40,233 nt of DNA, taken from Basidiobolus meristosporus CBS 931.73. Its lineage: Eukaryota > Basidiobolomycota > Basidiobolomycetes > Basidiobolales > Basidiobolaceae. The notes beneath the pieces were generated by a model that did no database searches, had not been told where the DNA came from, and saw only the letters and a list, made by a program, of their open reading frames with translations. Shown one piece after another: positions 36,059 to 40,233 of this stretch (position 1 is the first letter of the stretch; each line of letters starts with the position of its first letter). Position numbers and translations under genes: made by a program. The stretch lies in assembly GCA_002104905.1 (NCBI GenBank), contig MCFE01000745.1:1-40233 (forward strand). The letters run 5' to 3'.

Positions 36059-36375
36059 GATCTTGTGGGATACTCTGATGCAGATTGGGGACAAAATTTA
36101 GATGACAGAAGATCCACCACAGGATACACCTTTCTTTACTGTAAAGGAGCAATTTCATGGAATTCAAGAAAGCAACCAACTGTAGCACTTTCCACCACAG
36201 AGGCAGAGTATATGGCAGCCTGTGAAGCTACAAAAGAAGCAATGTGGTTAAGAAAGCTGTTTACAGATTTAGGCCTATGTCAAAAAACGCCTATTACTTT
36301 ATTTCAAGATAATCAAGGATGTACACAATTAGGTAGAAATCCAACTTTTCATGCTAGAACCAAACACATAGCTAT
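36059..36375 (+). pseudogene. element 1 RNase H segment, separated by stops and cut by element 2
   Basis: In frame with the reverse transcriptase but after two TAA codons. RNase H motifs are clear: [51 protein letters not shown] and [10 protein letters not shown], including the Asp/Glu/Asp positions of the active site. The frame runs directly into the LTR at 36376, so the C-terminal RNase H end is absent here and should lie beyond element 2. Confidence 0.85.
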
Positions 36376-36724
36376 TGTTGTAAAAATTCGTATTTCCACC
36401 TAAATATTCACCTAACTTAGTCACTTAGATCATTACCTTCAAATCCTAGAAAATACTGACCAAATTCCTTGTTGGGATTTACTTAGAATATTTTCACCAA
36501 AATACCAGGTACCCAGAACATGAAAATTCTCAAAGTTGTCCAAACAGCCCCAAACTTTGCACACATGTTCTTGGGACCTTCCTTAATCTATTCTACGTGT
36601 TTGTAATGCCAAGACCAGGTAAAAGTATAAATACTACTTTTACATTCAATAAATCATTAAGTAAAAACCACATAATCTACTTGTTCTCCCAATCACTTCC
36701 AATATCTCCAAGACTCTTACAACA
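36376..36724 (+). repeat. 5' LTR of element 2
   Basis: 349 bp, the same length as the LTR at 32211, with TGTTG..CAACA ends, TATAAATA at 36626-36633 and an AATAAA hexamer about 15 nt further on. About 15 substitutions separate the two LTRs by eye count. Confidence 0.92.
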
Positions 36725-36736
36725 GGTTATGAGCCC
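36725..36736 (+). other. primer binding site of element 2
   Basis: GGTTATGAGCCC, identical to the site in element 1 and complementary to the anticodon arm of initiator tRNA-Met. The ATG of the gag frame (36729-36731) lies within it. Confidence 0.85.
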
Positions 36737-39700
36737 CAAGCTGTCACTCTCTGCAATATCTACTACTGCTATTACTGGAACTTTTCCCTCTGCTGAAAAG
36801 TTGGATGGATCTAACTACCAAGTGTGGAAGGTGAAGATGAAGATGCTGCTACAAGAAAGAGGCCTTTGGGATATTGTCATGGGAGAAGAATGCCCTCCTA
36901 AAAACGTGGGAGAGGAAGCCTTGAAGTACCAGAAGAAAGAACAAAGTGTCTTTAACTGCATTTGCCTTAATGTCAAGGACAAATTGCTAATTCAATGCTC
37001 AAGAGCAAAAATGGCAAAGAATGCCTGGAAGGCATTAGAAGACACCTACCAGTCATGTTCAGCTGCTAAGAAAATGTATCTGAGAAGAAAATTCTTTACT
37101 ACAAAGATGCTGCCAGGAGAAGAAATGAAAAATCTAATTAACAGAATTACCCTGCTGGTAGATGAGATGGAATCTGTGGGCGTACCAACTACTGATGAGG
37201 ATGTGATAGTTACCATCCTGAAGAGCCTGACAGACAAGTTTCAGGGCCTTGCATCAGCCCTAGAGTCCAGAACTGAAGATTTGGCCTTAAATTACGTATA
37301 TGGAAGGCTCCTGGATGAAGAATTAAGAAAATCAAGCACCAATAAGAAGGAAGAAGAAAATGCTTTAATAAGCAATGATAACCAACAAAGGAGGTACCCA
37401 AGACCCTACAAAGGAAACAGCAACCTATTTTGCAACTACTGCAATAGGAAAGGACACATATCAGACCGGTGTTTCAAAAAGAGAGATTATCAGCAAAAGA
37501 AGCCTGAATATGAAAATGCTGCAACAACTGAAGATAGACTATTCATATCTGCACTAAATATGACCACAAACAAGGATTCTCAGATGTGGTATATTGACTC
37601 TGGAGCTTCTCAACACTTTACACACCACAAAGAACTTTTTACCCAATATCAAGAAATTCCAATTAAGAAGGTTTTCATGGGTGACAATAGAACACTTGAT
37701 GCAGTGGGAGAAGGAACTATCCAAGTAAACCTTAGAAGCAGTGAAGGAAGCCATACACTGACTTTCAAAGAAGTACTCTATGTACCAGAAATAGCCAAGA
37801 ATCTACTCTCTGTAAGCAAGGCCACAGCAGAAGGACTCAGTTTCAGTTTTGACAATTCTGGATGCAGGATCACTGATCAAAATGGTGCTCATATTGCTTT
37901 GGGCATCAGAGATCAGAATCTATACAAGTTGACTTATATTCCATCATATCTGGAAGCCAATATAAGTAACTTAAATGAAGAAACACCAATGCTTTGGCAC
38001 AGGAGATTTGGACACATCAATTTTGATTATTTGCGTAAAATGATCAAAGATCAGCTAATTTCTGGAGTGAAAATTGATCCCCCAGCTAATTTGGAGCACT
38101 GTGAAGCCTGCATATATGGGATACAAGCCAGACAACCGTTCAAGAGCTCTGGGTTAATCAAAACTAAGAAAAAACTAGATCTAATTCACTCAGATCTGTG
38201 TGGACCTATGCAAAATTTATCCTTAGGCGGGATGAAGTATTTAATCACTTTTATTGATGATTATACAAGATACACATGGGTCTACTTCATGGAGAAAAAG
38301 GAAGAAGCTCTGTTTAAGCTCAGGGAGTTTAAAGCCATGGTGGAGAGACAAACTGGTGAAAAAATCAAGAAAATACGCTCTGACAATGGTGGAGAATATA
38401 CCTCCAAACTCTTCATTCACTTCTGCAAGTTCATGGGATAAAGCAAGAGACTACTGTACCATACTCCCCACAGCAAAATGGAGTAGCAGAACAAGCTAAC
38501 AGATCAATGATTGATATGGCAAGATCTATGATCCATGATCAAAAATTATCCTATGATTTTTGGGCGGAATCAGTTGCCACTGCTGTATATCTTAAAAATA
38601 GGAGTTATAACAGAATACTTTGTGATTCTACTCCATTTGAAGCATGGTATGGATACAGACTAAGTGCAGAATATCTAAGAATATTTGGGTGTACAGCATA
38701 TGCCAAAAAACTGGCCGGAAATCAGTCAAAATTTGAGCCAAAAAGTGTAAAATGCATATTTTTGGGCTACTGCAATGAGAGTAAGGCATACAGACTCTAC
38801 AATACCAAAGCAAAGAAGCTGATCAAGTCCAGGGATGTGTTGTTTGATGAAAATTCATAATTTTCACAAAAAATGACATCAGATGATGACAAAAATTTGA
38901 TCTCAAGTCCACCAATTGTCAGGATTGAATCAGAGCAAAACAATGAAATTTTTTTCACTCCAGAGGACTCTACAACCGTGGTTCAGCCAGAATCAGTGCC
39001 CAGGAATATCCCAGAAGTGATCATTCCAGTATCAAATGCCTGGAGATCCAATCAGACAAGAAACAGCCCAAATTACTATATCAATGAGGGTACAAACTTA
39101 GCCTATGCCCATTCAGTCCATATTGATGAGCCCCAGACTGTAAAAGAGGCCCTAAATAGCCCTCAGACAAAGTTTCGGAGATCTGCAATGACTGAGGAAT
39201 ATCAGGCCCTGATGGAAAATCAAACTTGGGACTTAGTCAAATTACCAATCAACCAAAAATCAATTGGATGCAGATGGGTCTTCAAGACAAAATACAAGGC
39301 TGATGGTACAATTGAAAGATACAAAGCAAGACTTGTAGCCAAAGGATACTCTCAAACAAAAGGACTTGACTATAATGAGACCTTTGCACCGGTAGCCAAG
39401 TTTAATTCCATCAGATTAATATTGGCTATTGCAGCCAAATATAAGTTTTTTATTCATCAAATGGATGTAAAAACTGCACTTCTGAATGGAGAACTTGATG
39501 AGGACATGTATATGGACCAGCCTGATGGGTTTGCTGACCAAGATAACCCCCATTTGGTCTGCAAGCTTAAAAAGTCACTATATGGTCTCAAACAATCACC
39601 GAGAGCCTGGAATTGCTAGATAGATTCTTATTTGGAATCTTTGAGTTTCAAAAGAAGTAATGCTGACTATAGTATATACTATAAGCCAGATAGAGCAAAT

Positions 39701-40233
39701 CCAGTTCTATTAGCTCAATATGTGGATGATCTTATTATAGCCACCAATAATCTAGAAACATTGGAAGAAACTAAATTCAGCCTATCTAAGGAGTTCAAGA
39801 TGTCTGATTTAGGAGAACTTAGTTACTACTTAGGGATTAAGTTCTCCATAGACAGAAGTACCCAGACTATCACCCTAAGCCAATCCAAGTATATTCAAGA
39901 TATACTAAAGAAGTACAAAATGGAAGACTGTAAACCGGCAGCTACCCCAATGGAGACAAACCTTAACTTGGTCAAAACTCAACCAAATCAAGAGAGCTTG
40001 GTGCCATCTGAAAGCCCTGACTTTCCCTTACCAATCTATGGTTGGCAGTCTGATGATATATCATGCTTGGAACACGTCCAGATATCTCATATTCAGTGGG
40101 AGTTGTCAGCCAACATAATCAGAACTATGGATCTGATCATATTGCAGCAGTTAAGCGGATTTTTAGATACCTAAAAGGAACTGCTGATATTTGCTAAAGA
40201 TACACTTATAAGGACTCAGAATAAGATCTTGTG
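36729..40233 (+). pseudogene. element 2 gag-pol, broken by frameshifts and stops, 3' end outside window
   Basis: Gag, zinc knuckle (CNYCNRKGHISDRC), protease (DSGASQHFTHH) and most of integrase read through 36729-38441. A one-base deletion relative to element 1 near 38427-38430 then shifts the frame and a stop follows. The integrase tail resumes in another frame (about 38454-38860), ending at the TAA shared with element 1 (38858-38860). Reverse transcriptase restarts at 38873 and meets a private TAG at 39617-39619, where element 1 has AAG. QYVDDLIIATN is intact at 39716-39748. Extra bases near 40024 and 40055 shift the frame again. The shared TAA codons at 40195-40197 and 40222-40224 follow. 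Integrase residues DNGGEY and QQNGVAEQ are the canonical forms that element 1 has lost. Confidence 0.88.

Larger units (their letters stand above)
32211..36375 (+). mobile_element. Ty1/copia LTR retrotransposon, element 1 (5' LTR to interrupted RNase H)
   Basis: Domain order gag, protease, integrase, reverse transcriptase, RNase H defines the Ty1/copia superfamily. The element has a 5' LTR (32211-32559), an initiator-tRNA-type primer binding site and about 3.8 kb of internal sequence. It stops inside RNase H at a TKHIAI motif, where an LTR of the same family begins at 36376. No polypurine tract precedes that LTR. About 50 C-terminal residues expected for a copia RNase H are therefore missing, which points to interruption by element 2, not a natural 3' end. 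It lies inside an older decayed copy. Confidence 0.93.
36376..40233 (+). mobile_element. Ty1/copia LTR retrotransposon, element 2 (5' LTR to window edge)
   Basis: Second copy of the same family in the same orientation, highly similar to element 1 throughout. It begins with a full 349-bp LTR and primer binding site and reaches the start of the RNase H region at the window edge. It sits inside RNase H of element 1, so it is younger than element 1 as an insertion. Candidate left target-site copy is GCTAT (36371-36375). Its coding region carries private frameshifts and a private stop besides the stops it shares with element 1. Confidence 0.92.

Noticed and set aside
36359..36375. Reading the LTR at 36376 as the natural 3' LTR of element 1
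   Set aside because: No polypurine tract precedes it and the RNase H domain is cut about 50 residues short, so insertion of element 2 explains it better; not fully excluded without the flanking sequence.

Overview
The window is nuclear DNA of a fungus. The evidence is the set of gene families: a Zn2Cys6 cluster factor, a two-finger GATA factor of the iron-regulator type, an Opi1-domain protein and a velvet-domain protein. Genes are split by many short GT-AG introns of roughly 50-90 nt, up to 17 exons in one gene. The intron density and large non-coding spacers fit an early-diverging (zygomycete-grade) fungus or a basidiomycete better than a yeast or a typical filamentous ascomycete. I cannot fix the phylum from sequence alone. 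Exon models were built by hand from splice sites, reading phase and family conservation; every complete multi-exon model sums to a multiple of three.

Layout. 1-565: 3' part of ribosomal protein eL19 (+). 1092-2447: TFIIE beta subunit (-), convergent with eL19. 2448-2902: divergent promoter region. 2903-6746: COPI beta'-COP, 17 exons (+). 6747-9900: non-coding. 9901-12321: Zn2Cys6 transcription factor (+). 14489-15757: intronless two-finger GATA factor (+), with an unusual His/Cys-rich block after finger 2. 17501-19904: Opi1-like phospholipid-synthesis repressor, 7 exons (-). 22437-24531: velvet-domain regulator, 7 exons (+). 24532-31273: about 6.7 kb with no gene I can support. 31274-40233: stacked Ty1/copia retrotransposon insertions of one family. 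These comprise three decayed LTRs plus a gag scrap, a nearly full-length copy (element 1), and a second copy (element 2) that begins inside the RNase H region of element 1 and runs off the window.

The first third holds housekeeping genes (translation, transcription initiation, vesicle coat). The middle third holds four transcription regulators of different families in 15 kb, covering by family knowledge iron homeostasis (GATA), inositol/phospholipid synthesis (Opi1), development (velvet) and an unassigned Zn2Cys6 factor. The last quarter is a retrotransposon nest. The two main copia copies share 349-bp LTRs, a primer binding site matching the anticodon arm of initiator tRNA-Met (as in Drosophila copia) and the same in-frame stop codons, which suggests that the source copy carried those stops. 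I found no tRNA, rRNA or CRISPR array.
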